This document shows positions 33,966-43,309 of a stretch of 64,000 bases of DNA, piece by piece. Under the pieces are notes generated by a model. It saw nothing but the letters and a program-made list of their open reading frames with translations. It was not told the origin of the DNA and did no database searches. This stretch comes from Lachnospiraceae bacterium UBA1721 (lineage in GTDB: Bacteria; Bacillota; Clostridia; Lachnospirales; Lachnospiraceae): NCBI GenBank assembly GCA_002317155.1, contig DCIR01000057.1, positions 1 to 64,000 of the forward strand, written 5' to 3'. The stretch's first letter is position 1; each line of letters opens with the position of its first letter. The translations under genes and the position numbers were made by a program.

Positions 33966-35771
33966 ATGGCTGAATCAATGAAGGGATTAAAGAGAACCTG
34001 TCGTTGTGGCGAGCTCTCAGCAGCAAATATTGGCGAGACCGTAACTGTTATGGGTTGGGTTGCCAAGGCTAGAAATAAGGGTGGTATTATTTTTGTAGAT
34101 CTGCGTGATCGTTCAGGTATTTTACAGGTTATTTTTGAAGAGAGCGAGTGTGGAAGCGAGTATTTTGAGAAGGCTTCATCACTTCGTGGTGAGTTTGTTA
34201 TTGCAGTTGTTGGTAAGGTAGTAAGCCGTGAAGGCGCTGTAAATGAGAACCTTGCAACAGGTGCAATCGAAGTAAGAGCTACTGAGATTCGTATTCTCTC
34301 AGAGGCAGATGTACTTCCTTTCCCTATTGAAGCTGATTCTAAGACACGAGAAGAGCTCAGACTTAAGTATCGTTATCTTGACCTTAGAAGACCTGATCTT
34401 CAGGAAAAGATTATTCTCAGAAGTAAGATTACTCAGTCAATCCGTGCATTCATGGCTTCAGAAGGATTCCTTGAGGTAGAGACACCTATACTTTGCAAGT
34501 CTACTCCTGAAGGCGCAAGAGATTATCTTGTTCCCAGCCGTGTTCATCCCGGTAATTTCTATGCACTTCCTCAGTCACCTCAGATTTTTAAGCAGTTGCT
34601 TATGTGCTCTGGTTATGACAGATATTTCCAGATTGCAAAGTGCTTCAGAGATGAGGACCTTCGTGCAGATCGTCAGCCCGAGTTTACACAGGTTGACCTT
34701 GAGATGAGCTTTGTAGATGTAGAGGATGTAATCGATGCTACAGAGCGCATGGTGGCAAAGGTTTGTAAGGAAGCAATCGGTCTTGATGTGCAGCTTCCCA
34801 TCGTCAGAATGACTTGGGATGAGGCTATGAATCGTTATGGTTCAGATAAGCCCGATACACGTTTTGGAATGGAACTTGTTGACGTTAGTGAAGTTGTTAA
34901 TGGCTGCGGATTTGGTGTGTTCACAGGGGCTCTTGAGAATGGCGGAAGCGTAAGAGGTATCAATGTAAAGGGTCAGGCAGAAATGCCTCGTAAGAAGATT
35001 GATGCACTTGTTGACTTCGCTAAGGGTTATGGAGCTAAAGGCCTTGCATACCTTTGTGTAATGCCTGACGGAACATATAAGTCATCATTCAGCAAGTTTA
35101 TGACTGAAGATGAGCTTAAGGCCCTTGTTGAGAAAATGCAGGGTGAAGCAGGAGACCTTCTCCTTTTCGCGGCAGACAGACTTAAGATTGTAAGAAATGT
35201 TCTTGGTGCACTTCGTTGTGAAATCGGAGAACAGCTTGGACTTATTGATCACAATAAATTTAATTTCCTTTGGGTAACCGAGTTCCCTGAGTTTGAGTGG
35301 GCTGATGAGGACGAGAGATGGGTTGCTATGCACCATCCTTTCACTATGCCTGTTGAAGAGGATATTCAGTACCTTAAGACTGAGCCTGAGCGTGTACGTA
35401 CCAAGGCTTACGATATCGTTCTCAACGGTGTTGAGCTTGGTGGTGGTAGTGTTCGTATTTATCAGACTGATGTTCAGGAAGCTATGTTTGAGGCTCTTGG
35501 ATTTAACAAGGAAGAGGCTTATGAAAGATTTGGATTCCTTCTTGATGCGTTTAAGTATGGAGTTCCCCCTCATGCAGGTCTTGCAATCGGACTTGACAGA
35601 TTTGTAATGCTTCTTACCAAGGCTGACAGCATTCGTGAAGTTATTGCATTCCCTAAGATTAAGGATGCATCATGTCTTATGACAGAGGCACCGAGTGTTG
35701 TTGATGACAAGCAGCTTACAGAGCTTGGTATAGGCATCACTGCTCAGGAAGAAGAGACTACTGAGGAATAA
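33966..35771 (+). CDS. aspS: Aspartyl-tRNA synthetase
   Basis: 601 residues, bacterial-type AspRS. It has an N-terminal OB-fold anticodon domain (VMGWVAKARNKGGIIFVDLRDR), class II motifs (YRYLDLRRPDLQEKI, CFRDEDLRADRQPEF), the bacterial GAD insertion (about 290-420), and motif 3 GLAIGLDRFVMLL. It charges tRNA-Asp. Together with hisS it forms the usual Firmicutes pair. A good terminator follows. Confidence 0.96.
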   Translation: MAESMKGLKRTCRCGELSAANIGETVTVMGWVAKARNKGGIIFVDLRDRSGILQVIFEESECGSEYFEKASSLRGEFVIAVVGKVVSREGAVNENLATGAIEVRATEIRILSEADVLPFPIEADSKTREELRLKYRYLDLRRPDLQEKIILRSKITQSIRAFMASEGFLEVETPILCKSTPEGARDYLVPSRVHPGNFYALPQSPQIFKQLLMCSGYDRYFQIAKCFRDEDLRADRQPEFTQVDLEMSFVDVEDVIDATERMVAKVCKEAIGLDVQLPIVRMTWDEAMNRYGSDKPDTRFGMELVDVSEVVNGCGFGVFTGALENGGSVRGINVKGQAEMPRKKIDALVDFAKGYGAKGLAYLCVMPDGTYKSSFSKFMTEDELKALVEKMQGEAGDLLLFAADRLKIVRNVLGALRCEIGEQLGLIDHNKFNFLWVTEFPEFEWADEDERWVAMHHPFTMPVEEDIQYLKTEPERVRTKAYDIVLNGVELGGGSVRIYQTDVQEAMFEALGFNKEEAYERFGFLLDAFKYGVPPHAGLAIGLDRFVMLLTKADSIREVIAFPKIKDASCLMTEAPSVVDDKQLTELGIGITAQEEETTEE

Positions 35772-35788
35772 TTGTATTAATAATTATA

Positions 35789-35823
35789 GGGGCTGTTACG
35801 GCTAGTTGTCGCACAGCCCCTTT
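35789..35823 (+). terminator. Rho-independent terminator
   Basis: Perfect 8-bp stem GGGGCTGT / ACAGCCCC with a 16-base loop and short T tract, after aspS. Confidence 0.85.
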
Positions 35824-35846
35824 ATGACTGTATAAGGGTATAGTAA

Positions 35847-36530
35847 ATGTTAAATGTGTACAGTCTTAGGGTTGATGGGTTAGTTGGCCTTGAGAAAAAC
35901 TTGGATTTAGCGGAGCAAATAGATTCAAAGCTGGATAGCGAGCGGTTAAAAATCGTAAACAGAATGACAAGCAATTCATCTGGTTGTGCTACTGCAAGAG
36001 GAGCAGGATTACTACTTCAGTATGTTGGGCAGAAATTCATGGATTGGCAAATGGATCATGAGACATCAAATACTGCTAATGGACCGGTTGAACTGACAGA
36101 AAAGACTGTGCATGAAATATTAGATTGTCTTGAAGATCGAATTGATTTTCAATATCGTCACGGATCTGAAGGAAAGCCATATTGGGCTAAGGCGGAAATG
36201 CCTTTTTTTAATATTTCACATTCAGCCGGAATAGTGATACTTGCTGTCTCGGATGTAGAGATAGGGATAGACATACAAAATATTAAGGGAAAAAATGAAT
36301 TAAGCATGGCTCGTAGATTCTATTCTGAAAAAGAAACGAATCTGGTCGAGAACAATTGTGAGATTTTTTATAAGCTGTGGGCACGCAAAGAAGCTTTGGG
36401 AAAAAGAACCGGGCAGGGTGTGAGACCGTATCTGAATGTTGATTTGTCGGATACGGACAGCGAATATATGAAACAGTATACTTGGAATGAATTAAAGCTT
36501 GATGATTATTATATTTGCATCTGCAGATAA
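35847..36530 (+). CDS. 4'-phosphopantetheinyl transferase
   Basis: 227 residues, Sfp/AcpT-like superfamily. Metal and CoA binding motifs are visible: FFNISHSAGIVILAVSDVEIG (about 116-136), then GIDIQ and the FYKLWARKEALGKRTG helix (about 173-188). It transfers the phosphopantetheine arm from CoA to carrier-protein serines. It is the two-motif single-domain form, with an N-terminal half that is poorly conserved. No carrier protein or synthase gene is in the window, so the target is unknown. Confidence 0.85.
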   Translation: MLNVYSLRVDGLVGLEKNLDLAEQIDSKLDSERLKIVNRMTSNSSGCATARGAGLLLQYVGQKFMDWQMDHETSNTANGPVELTEKTVHEILDCLEDRIDFQYRHGSEGKPYWAKAEMPFFNISHSAGIVILAVSDVEIGIDIQNIKGKNELSMARRFYSEKETNLVENNCEIFYKLWARKEALGKRTGQGVRPYLNVDLSDTDSEYMKQYTWNELKLDDYYICICR

Positions 36531-36553
36531 TGAGTGATTATAAAGGGGAAAAG

Positions 36554-38356
36554 ATGAAGGATTTACTCAAATTCTTGAAGGCATATACAAAAGAATCTGT
36601 GCTGGCTCCGTTGTTTAAGCTGCTGGAGGCGGTGTTTGAGCTTTTTGTGCCTATAGTTGTAGCTAACATAATTGATAAAGGCTTGGCAGAAGGCAACACT
36701 GATATGCCATATATCATAAGAATGGGCCTGATATTACTGGGATTGGCGTTGGTAGGAATGGTTGCGGCTATTACCGCACAATTTTTTGCTGCCAAGGCTG
36801 CGGTTGGTTTTTCAGCAGGACTCAGAAGTGCTCTGTTTGCAAATATACAGAGACTGGATTATACCAGCCTGGATAAGGTTGGTACATCAACTCTTATTAC
36901 CAGAATGACCAGTGATGTAAATCAGCTTCAAAACGGTGTGAACATGGTACTCAGATTGTTCCTGCGTTCACCTATTGTAGTGTTTGGTGCAATGATTATG
37001 GCTTTTACCATTGATGTAAAGGCTGCACTTATTTTTGTATGTGCAATACCGCTTTTGGCTATCATTGTATTCGGTATTATGCTTATCAGTATGCCTCTTT
37101 TTAAGAAGGTTCAGGGAGGACTTGATAGAGTGCTCGGACATACCAGAGAGAATCTCACCGGTGTGCGAGTAATCCGTGCTTTTAATCTTCAAAACAGTGA
37201 GCTTTCAACCTTTGAAGATGAAAATAAGAAACTGACCAAGATGCAGACACATGTAGGTCGTTTCAGTGCACTTACCAATCCTTTGACATATGTGATTGTA
37301 AACGGTGCGATTATTGCATTGATTTATGTAGGCGCTGTAAGAGTCAACTCAGGAGCACTTACCCAGGGACAGGTCGTTGCTATCATCAATTATATGAACC
37401 AGATTCTTGTTGAACTTGTTAAGCTGGCAAATCTTATTGTACTGATGACTAAGGCTGCAGCCTGCGGTGATCGTGTAAATAAGGTATTGAAGATGGATAA
37501 CGGTGCCAGAGAGGCATACGGTATTGCTGCAAGCGAAAACGGACAGAGTGACGTTAAGGCTGCTGCAGATAAGGAGCCTGATGCTAAAGCATCCGGTAAA
37601 GCCGACAGTGCATACATGGTATTTGATCATGCAGGACTTACTTACGATGGAGCCGGTGATGCTACTTTGACGGATATGGACTTTACGGTTGAAAAGGGAC
37701 AGACCGTTGGTATTATAGGTGGTACCGGTTCGGGTAAGAGTTCGTTGGTCAATCTTATTCCTACATTGTATCCGGCTACCGTAGGTGCGGTATATCTCGA
37801 AGGTGAGAATCTACTGCAGATAGACAGTGGCAGACTTCGTGAGAAAATAGGTATAGTTCCTCAGAAGGCTGTTCTTTTTAAGGGAACTATCAGAAGTAAT
37901 CTTTTGTGGGGCAAAAAAGATGCAACCGATGAGGAACTCTGGAAAGCACTTGAGATAGCTCAGGCAACAGAGGTTGTAAAGGGTAAAGACGGAGAACTGG
38001 ACGCCGAGGTGGAGCAGAACGGTAGAAACTTCTCAGGAGGTCAGCGTCAGAGACTTACCATTGCAAGAGCACTGGTCGGTATGCCTGAAATCCTTATTTT
38101 GGATGACAGTGCATCAGCACTTGACTATGCAACAGATGCCAAGCTTCGCAAGGCTCTATCGGAGATTAAGGACTCAACCGTGTTTATCGTTTCACAGAGA
38201 GCTTCGTCTGTAAAGAATGCAGATAAAATCATTGTACTTGATGATGGTAAGATTGTCGGAATCGGTACGAATGATGAACTCCTTAAGAGCTGCGAGATAT
38301 ATCAGGAGATTTATTATTCTCAGTATCAAAAGGAAAATGAAAGGGAGGGCGCATAA
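36554..38356 (+). CDS. ABC exporter half-transporter, degenerate-site subunit
   Basis: 600 residues. Six membrane helices (about 1-310) are followed by an ATPase domain with Walker A GGTGSGKSS and signature FSGGQRQRLTIARAL. In Walker B LILDDSASALD the catalytic glutamate is replaced by Asp, and the switch region is IVSQRASS with Gln instead of His. These changes mark the degenerate half of heterodimeric exporters. The start at 36554 has GGGG 7 bases upstream. The frame extends earlier only by overlap with the previous gene. The stop abuts the second subunit. Confidence 0.92.
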   Translation: MKDLLKFLKAYTKESVLAPLFKLLEAVFELFVPIVVANIIDKGLAEGNTDMPYIIRMGLILLGLALVGMVAAITAQFFAAKAAVGFSAGLRSALFANIQRLDYTSLDKVGTSTLITRMTSDVNQLQNGVNMVLRLFLRSPIVVFGAMIMAFTIDVKAALIFVCAIPLLAIIVFGIMLISMPLFKKVQGGLDRVLGHTRENLTGVRVIRAFNLQNSELSTFEDENKKLTKMQTHVGRFSALTNPLTYVIVNGAIIALIYVGAVRVNSGALTQGQVVAIINYMNQILVELVKLANLIVLMTKAAACGDRVNKVLKMDNGAREAYGIAASENGQSDVKAAADKEPDAKASGKADSAYMVFDHAGLTYDGAGDATLTDMDFTVEKGQTVGIIGGTGSGKSSLVNLIPTLYPATVGAVYLEGENLLQIDSGRLREKIGIVPQKAVLFKGTIRSNLLWGKKDATDEELWKALEIAQATEVVKGKDGELDAEVEQNGRNFSGGQRQRLTIARALVGMPEILILDDSASALDYATDAKLRKALSEIKDSTVFIVSQRASSVKNADKIIVLDDGKIVGIGTNDELLKSCEIYQEIYYSQYQKENEREGA

Positions 38357-40144
38357 ATGGCAGATAAGAAAAAATCCCTTCCTAAGGGTGAGACAAAAAA
38401 GACTATCGGCAAGATTTTCAGATATATCAAAAGATATATTCCGATACTTATTATTTCAATATTACTTGCCGGAGTGATAGTTGTTCTTACATTGATGATT
38501 CCCGTATTGACAGGTAATGCTGTTGACTTGCTGCTGGCAGGTCAGGGAAATATTGATTTTGAAGCTGTGTTTGCAGTAATGATTCAAATAGGCGTAATAA
38601 TGCTTGCAACTGCGCTTGCACAGTGGATTATGAATACCTGTAACAACCATATTACATATCATGTGGTCAAAGATATCAGAAACGATGCGATGAAGAAGAT
38701 GCAGGTACTTCCATTGTCATACCTCGACAAGCAGGCTACGGGAGATATTGTGAGCCGTATAGTTGCGGATGTAGATACCTTTGCAGATGGTTTGCTCATG
38801 GGATTTACACAGTTGTTTACCGGTGTGCTTACTATCATCGGTACATTGATATTCATGCTCAGAACCAGCTGGGTTGTAACTATCGTAGTTGTAGTAGTTA
38901 CTCCGTTGTCGTTCTTTGTGGCAAAATTTATTGCTACACATACTCATGATTTCTTCCAGAAGCAGTCTAAGGTAAGAGCAGAGCAGACTGCACTTATTGA
39001 GGAGATGGTAGGTAATCAGAAGATTGTAAAGGCATTTTCACGTGAGGATGATGTTCAGGAGCAGTTTGATGAAATCAATGACAGACTTCATGATGCTTCG
39101 CTTAAAGCTGTATTTTATTCATCACTTGTAAATCCCAGCACCAGATTTGTCAATTCGATTGTATATGCATTGGTAGCTGTGCTCGGAGGCTTCTATGTAA
39201 TAAAGAGTATGAGCGATGGTACCGCAGCATTCACTGTAGGTGAGTTGACTTGTTTCCTGGCATATGCAAACCAGTATACCAAGCCTTTTAATGAGATTAC
39301 CGGAGTTATTACAGAGCTTCAGAATGCAATTGTATGTGCTTCACGTATCTTTGAATTTATCGAGACTGATGCTGAGGTTGCTGAGGCAGAAGATGCACAG
39401 GTGCTTGAAAAAGCCGTCGGTAATGTCAAGCTTGACAAGGTTGAGTTTAGATACGTACCGGATAAGCCACTTATTAAGAATTTCAGTCTGGATGTACAGC
39501 CCGGAAAACGTGTTGCGATAGTAGGCCCTACAGGATGTGGTAAGACTACTGTAATCAATCTGCTGATGCGTTTCTATGATGTTGACGAGGGTACTATATC
39601 TGTTGACGGATATGATATCGAAAAGCTGACAAGACACAGCCTCAGAAGCAATTACGGAATGGTACTTCAGGAGACCTGGCTCAAGGCTGGTACTATCAGA
39701 GAAAATATTGTGATGGGTAAGCCCGATGCTACGGATGAAGAAATCATTAAGGCAGCCAAGGCGGCTCATTCACATGGATTTATTAAGAGACTTCCGAACG
39801 GATATGATACTGTTATCGGTGAGGACGGTGGAATGTTATCGCAGGGCCAGAAGCAGCTTTTATGTATTACCCGTTTGATGCTATGCCTGCCTCCAATGCT
39901 TATTCTTGATGAAGCTACCAGCTCTATTGATACCAGAACAGAGATTCATATTCAGAATGCATTTGCTACTATGATGAAGGGCAGAACAAGCTTTATCGTT
40001 GCCCACAGACTGTCTACTATCAAGGAAGCTGATATTATACTGGTTATGAAGGATGGAAATATTATTGAGCAGGGCAATCACGAAAGCTTACTTGCTCAGG
40101 GCGGATTCTATTCTGAATTGTATAATTCACAGTTTGCAATTTAA
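38357..40144 (+). CDS. ABC exporter half-transporter, catalytic-site subunit
   Basis: 595 residues, same domain order as the preceding subunit. It has Walker A GPTGCGKTT, Walker B LILDEATSSID with the catalytic Glu, and IVAHRLST with the switch His. Its signature is altered (MLSQGQKQ in place of LSGGQ). It thus supplies the intact Walker B for one site and the weak signature for the other, as in known heterodimeric multidrug-type exporters. Substrate unknown. The start follows the previous stop directly, with GGGAGGG upstream. Confidence 0.93.
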   Translation: MADKKKSLPKGETKKTIGKIFRYIKRYIPILIISILLAGVIVVLTLMIPVLTGNAVDLLLAGQGNIDFEAVFAVMIQIGVIMLATALAQWIMNTCNNHITYHVVKDIRNDAMKKMQVLPLSYLDKQATGDIVSRIVADVDTFADGLLMGFTQLFTGVLTIIGTLIFMLRTSWVVTIVVVVVTPLSFFVAKFIATHTHDFFQKQSKVRAEQTALIEEMVGNQKIVKAFSREDDVQEQFDEINDRLHDASLKAVFYSSLVNPSTRFVNSIVYALVAVLGGFYVIKSMSDGTAAFTVGELTCFLAYANQYTKPFNEITGVITELQNAIVCASRIFEFIETDAEVAEAEDAQVLEKAVGNVKLDKVEFRYVPDKPLIKNFSLDVQPGKRVAIVGPTGCGKTTVINLLMRFYDVDEGTISVDGYDIEKLTRHSLRSNYGMVLQETWLKAGTIRENIVMGKPDATDEEIIKAAKAAHSHGFIKRLPNGYDTVIGEDGGMLSQGQKQLLCITRLMLCLPPMLILDEATSSIDTRTEIHIQNAFATMMKGRTSFIVAHRLSTIKEADIILVMKDGNIIEQGNHESLLAQGGFYSELYNSQFAI

Positions 40145-40225
40145 TATGTCCCAATGCCTACGAAATAGGATTGTTGCGTAAAGAAACCGTTATTATATTA
40201 ATGATATATTAATAAAGGAGTACCC

Positions 40226-40399
40226 ATGTTACCCAAGGAACCAACTATTTTATTAAGTATGATAAATATGAAGCTCAGAGATCAATATTCATCACTGGAT
40301 GATTTGTGCGATGATCTTGATGAGAGCAAGTCTGAGATTGAGGAGATACTGGCAAAGGCCGGCTATAAGTATAATGCCGACAGCAATCAGTTTAAGTAA
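40226..40399 (+). CDS. DUF4250-type small protein
   Basis: 57 residues beginning MLPKEPTILLSMINMKLRD, preceded by AAAGGAG. It matches the short DUF4250 family of Firmicutes in its opening and in the following YSSLDDLCDDLD. The function is not known. It is 24 bp before the murD-like gene, so it is probably read with it. Confidence 0.85.
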   Translation: MLPKEPTILLSMINMKLRDQYSSLDDLCDDLDESKSEIEEILAKAGYKYNADSNQFK

Positions 40400-40423
40400 A
40401 ATTATTTTCCGGAGATTATTACA

Positions 40424-41653
40424 ATGACTATTAAAGAAGCTGTTGAAGGTAAAAAAATTCTTATATGGGGCTACGGACGCGAGGGTAAATCTTCAGAGCG
40501 TTATCTGCAGCAATTTTGCAACTGTGAGTTGATCGATACATATGAAGGGACTATAGATGGAATTGATGAGGACAAGTATGACCTTATCTTAAAGAGTCCC
40601 GGAATTGTTATGGATGGAGACAGAGCTAAATATACGTCTCAGACAGAATTATTCCTCGGACAATACCGTGATCAGGTGATTGGTATTACAGGAACAAAGG
40701 GAAAAAGTACCACTTCAGCTATGATGGCTCACGTTTTGGCTGATTGCACAGATAAGAATGTGATACTGCTCGGTAATATCGGCCTTCCATGTATGGATTA
40801 TTGTCCGGAGATTACAGACGATACAATTATTGTGTTTGAGATGTCGTGTCACCAGCTCAAGCATACTAAGGTATCACCGTATATATCTATATTCTTGAAT
40901 TTGTATGAGGAGCATCTGGACTATTACAAGACTATGGATGCATATTTTACCGCCAAAAGTCATGTAGCGTCATATCAGAATGAAAATGATTACTATTTTT
41001 GTGGTGAAAATGTTCCGGAATTTGCAACAAAGGCAAAAAAGTTTGTCATCGATAAAGCAGGAATTGATAGTAATGAATTGAAAATATACGGTGAGCACAA
41101 TCAGCTTAATGCCAAGTTTGTCCGCACAATAGCAGTTGAAGTATTTGGATGCAAGGATAGTGATGTATCTGCTTCATTGAAGACCTTTACCGGCCTGCCT
41201 CACAGATTGCAGAGTGTGGGAGAGTATAAGGGAATTGAATGGTATGATGATTCGATTTCGACGATTCCTGAGGCCGCAATCAGTGCTCTTGAGAGCATCC
41301 CCGGTGTGTATTCTATTCTGATAGGTGGAATGGACAGAGGCATATCCTATGAGATTCTTGAGGACTACATGATAGAACATCATGAGTATCAATATATCTG
41401 CATGTATGAAACCGGCAGGAGAATCGCGGAAGAAATAGCTAAAAAGATGGCGGTAAAAGCATCTGATGCAGATAAGATATTAACTAATATGGTGGTTGTG
41501 GATGACCTGGCACAGGCTGTTAGCAAGGCAGTAGAATTGACTCCGACAGGCAGAGGATGTGTAATGTCTCCTGCAGCTGCTTCATATGGATATTTTAAAA
41601 ATTTTGAGGAACGCGGTGAGGTTTTCTGCGATTATATCAGAAAACTACACTAA
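40424..41653 (+). CDS. murD: Mur ligase, MurD-like (UDP-MurNAc-L-Ala:D-Glu ligase)
   Basis: 409 residues. The N-terminal Rossmann-like domain is KKILIWGYGREGKSSERYL, followed by the central ATPase loop GITGTKGKSTTSAMMAHVL and VFEMSCHQLKHTKVSPYISIFLN-type sequence (about 143-165). The C-terminal ligase domain includes GLPHRLQSVGEYKGIEWYDDSIST. It adds D-glutamate in peptidoglycan precursor synthesis. It is slightly shorter than typical MurD (about 440-450), and standing outside a mur/dcw cluster suggests it could be a paralogue. Confidence 0.82.
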   Translation: MTIKEAVEGKKILIWGYGREGKSSERYLQQFCNCELIDTYEGTIDGIDEDKYDLILKSPGIVMDGDRAKYTSQTELFLGQYRDQVIGITGTKGKSTTSAMMAHVLADCTDKNVILLGNIGLPCMDYCPEITDDTIIVFEMSCHQLKHTKVSPYISIFLNLYEEHLDYYKTMDAYFTAKSHVASYQNENDYYFCGENVPEFATKAKKFVIDKAGIDSNELKIYGEHNQLNAKFVRTIAVEVFGCKDSDVSASLKTFTGLPHRLQSVGEYKGIEWYDDSISTIPEAAISALESIPGVYSILIGGMDRGISYEILEDYMIEHHEYQYICMYETGRRIAEEIAKKMAVKASDADKILTNMVVVDDLAQAVSKAVELTPTGRGCVMSPAAASYGYFKNFEERGEVFCDYIRKLH

Positions 41654-41778
41654 AACCTCCAAAATCATTAAAAAGTAATAAATATATTACAAAATCAATT
41701 CATTTTTTGTTAAATATATAGTATAATTCATCTATTGAGATCTTCAAAATATGTCGCAATATTGAAAGGGGATTATAA

Positions 41779-43308
41779 ATGTCAAAGGTAACAGAAATAA
41801 AATCTCGTTTAGAAGATAAGATTCTCGCAACTGCTAGTTTATCACAAAAAGGAATTGTAAATAAAAGAGCAATTATCAATGGTTCGATGTTGAATGGATT
41901 GATAGCAATTGCTTATTTGATTGAAGGAATTGACGGTAACAGAAGCTGGCTTTATGCGGGTCTTGTGGTTGCATTGTGTATAATTCCTATTGTTTTGTCG
42001 ATTCTGATATACAAAAAGAAAAAAGATTGTCCGAAAGCTATAATGAGAACATTGGGAATCGGATATACGGTTATTTATACAGTCGTTCTTTTTACGGCAC
42101 AAAATGATTTGGTTTTCACATATCTTTTCCCTATGCTGTTGGTATTGCAGCTGTTTAGCAATCTTCGTTTTGTAATAATCATCGGAAGTGGAGCAATAAT
42201 CGAGAATATCGTAGATGTGATAATAAAGGTTGCTAACGGAAGAACTACTCCTGCGGATATCACTACATACGAGATTCAGATATTGCTTGTAATTATGAGT
42301 GTCATTTTCTTTATTTCTGTAAGCACTATTACACAGAAACTTGCAGATATCAGAGCCGCACGTCTTGAGACCGAGAAGGTAAAGACTTCCGATTTGCTGG
42401 AGACTGTACTTAAGACTTCGCAGGATATGGCAGGAAATGTTGTTAATGTTAACTCTAAGATGGATGGTGTGAAGGACGCAATGGCTCATACACTTGAGTC
42501 TATGTCTGAGGTAAGTCAGGGAACTGCAGAAACCGCACAGGCAATTCAGAATCAGCTGGTAAAGACTGAGGAGATTCAGGAGTATATTGATTCGGTTCAG
42601 AATGCTACCGGAGTTATAAACGAAAACATGAACACAACTGCAGATGCTATTGATAATGGCGGAAAGCAGATTGATAATCTTAATTTACTTACCAGAAAGT
42701 CTCAGAAGGCCGGCCAGGAGGTTGCTTCTTCACTGGAGGTATTCAGAGAGACTACTGGAAAGATGAATAGTATCACCGAGTTGATTACCAATGTAGCTGA
42801 ACAGACAAGCCTTCTTGCTCTTAATGCGAGCATCGAGGCAGCAAGAGCAGGAGAAGCTGGTAGAGGATTTGCGGTAGTTGCTTCGGAAATTTCAAATCTT
42901 GCCGGACAGACCACACAGGCTACAGGTGATATCAATGAACTTATTGATCAGATTACCGGACAGCTTTCAGGAATGGTTGAGAGTATCAATAACCTGATTG
43001 AAAGTAATGTACAGCAGGCTGAATCAGCAGGAAAGACTGCAGAGAGCTTTGAGACTATTTCAAAGAATATCGAGCAGATTAAGATTCAGGCAGAACAGCT
43101 CAACGGTATTGTTGATAATTTGGCTGTTTCCAATAAAGAAATTGTAGATTCAATTCAGACAATTTCAGCAATCACTGAGGAGGTTAGTGCTCATTCAAAT
43201 GAGACCTATACTGCCAGTGAATATAATAAAGACACAATTGAGGAGATTACTGCACTTGTCAATGAGCTGAGCGATGAAGCAGAGCAGCTCTATGCAATGC
43301 AGGTATAA
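41779..43308 (+). CDS. Methyl-accepting chemotaxis protein
   Basis: 509 residues. An N-terminal membrane block of about six helices (about 30-195) has no large extracellular ligand domain, followed by a long helical signalling region. The highly conserved hairpin tip is visible around residues 345-372 (EQTSLLALNASIEAARAGEAG then RGFAVVASEI). No HAMP domain is obvious. It would sense a membrane or intracellular cue and control CheA. GAAAGGGG precedes the ATG. The gene is separated from murD by a 125-bp AT-rich promoter region with a TATAAT at 41722-41727. Confidence 0.9.
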   Translation: MSKVTEIKSRLEDKILATASLSQKGIVNKRAIINGSMLNGLIAIAYLIEGIDGNRSWLYAGLVVALCIIPIVLSILIYKKKKDCPKAIMRTLGIGYTVIYTVVLFTAQNDLVFTYLFPMLLVLQLFSNLRFVIIIGSGAIIENIVDVIIKVANGRTTPADITTYEIQILLVIMSVIFFISVSTITQKLADIRAARLETEKVKTSDLLETVLKTSQDMAGNVVNVNSKMDGVKDAMAHTLESMSEVSQGTAETAQAIQNQLVKTEEIQEYIDSVQNATGVINENMNTTADAIDNGGKQIDNLNLLTRKSQKAGQEVASSLEVFRETTGKMNSITELITNVAEQTSLLALNASIEAARAGEAGRGFAVVASEISNLAGQTTQATGDINELIDQITGQLSGMVESINNLIESNVQQAESAGKTAESFETISKNIEQIKIQAEQLNGIVDNLAVSNKEIVDSIQTISAITEEVSAHSNETYTASEYNKDTIEEITALVNELSDEAEQLYAMQV

Positions 43309-43309
43309 G

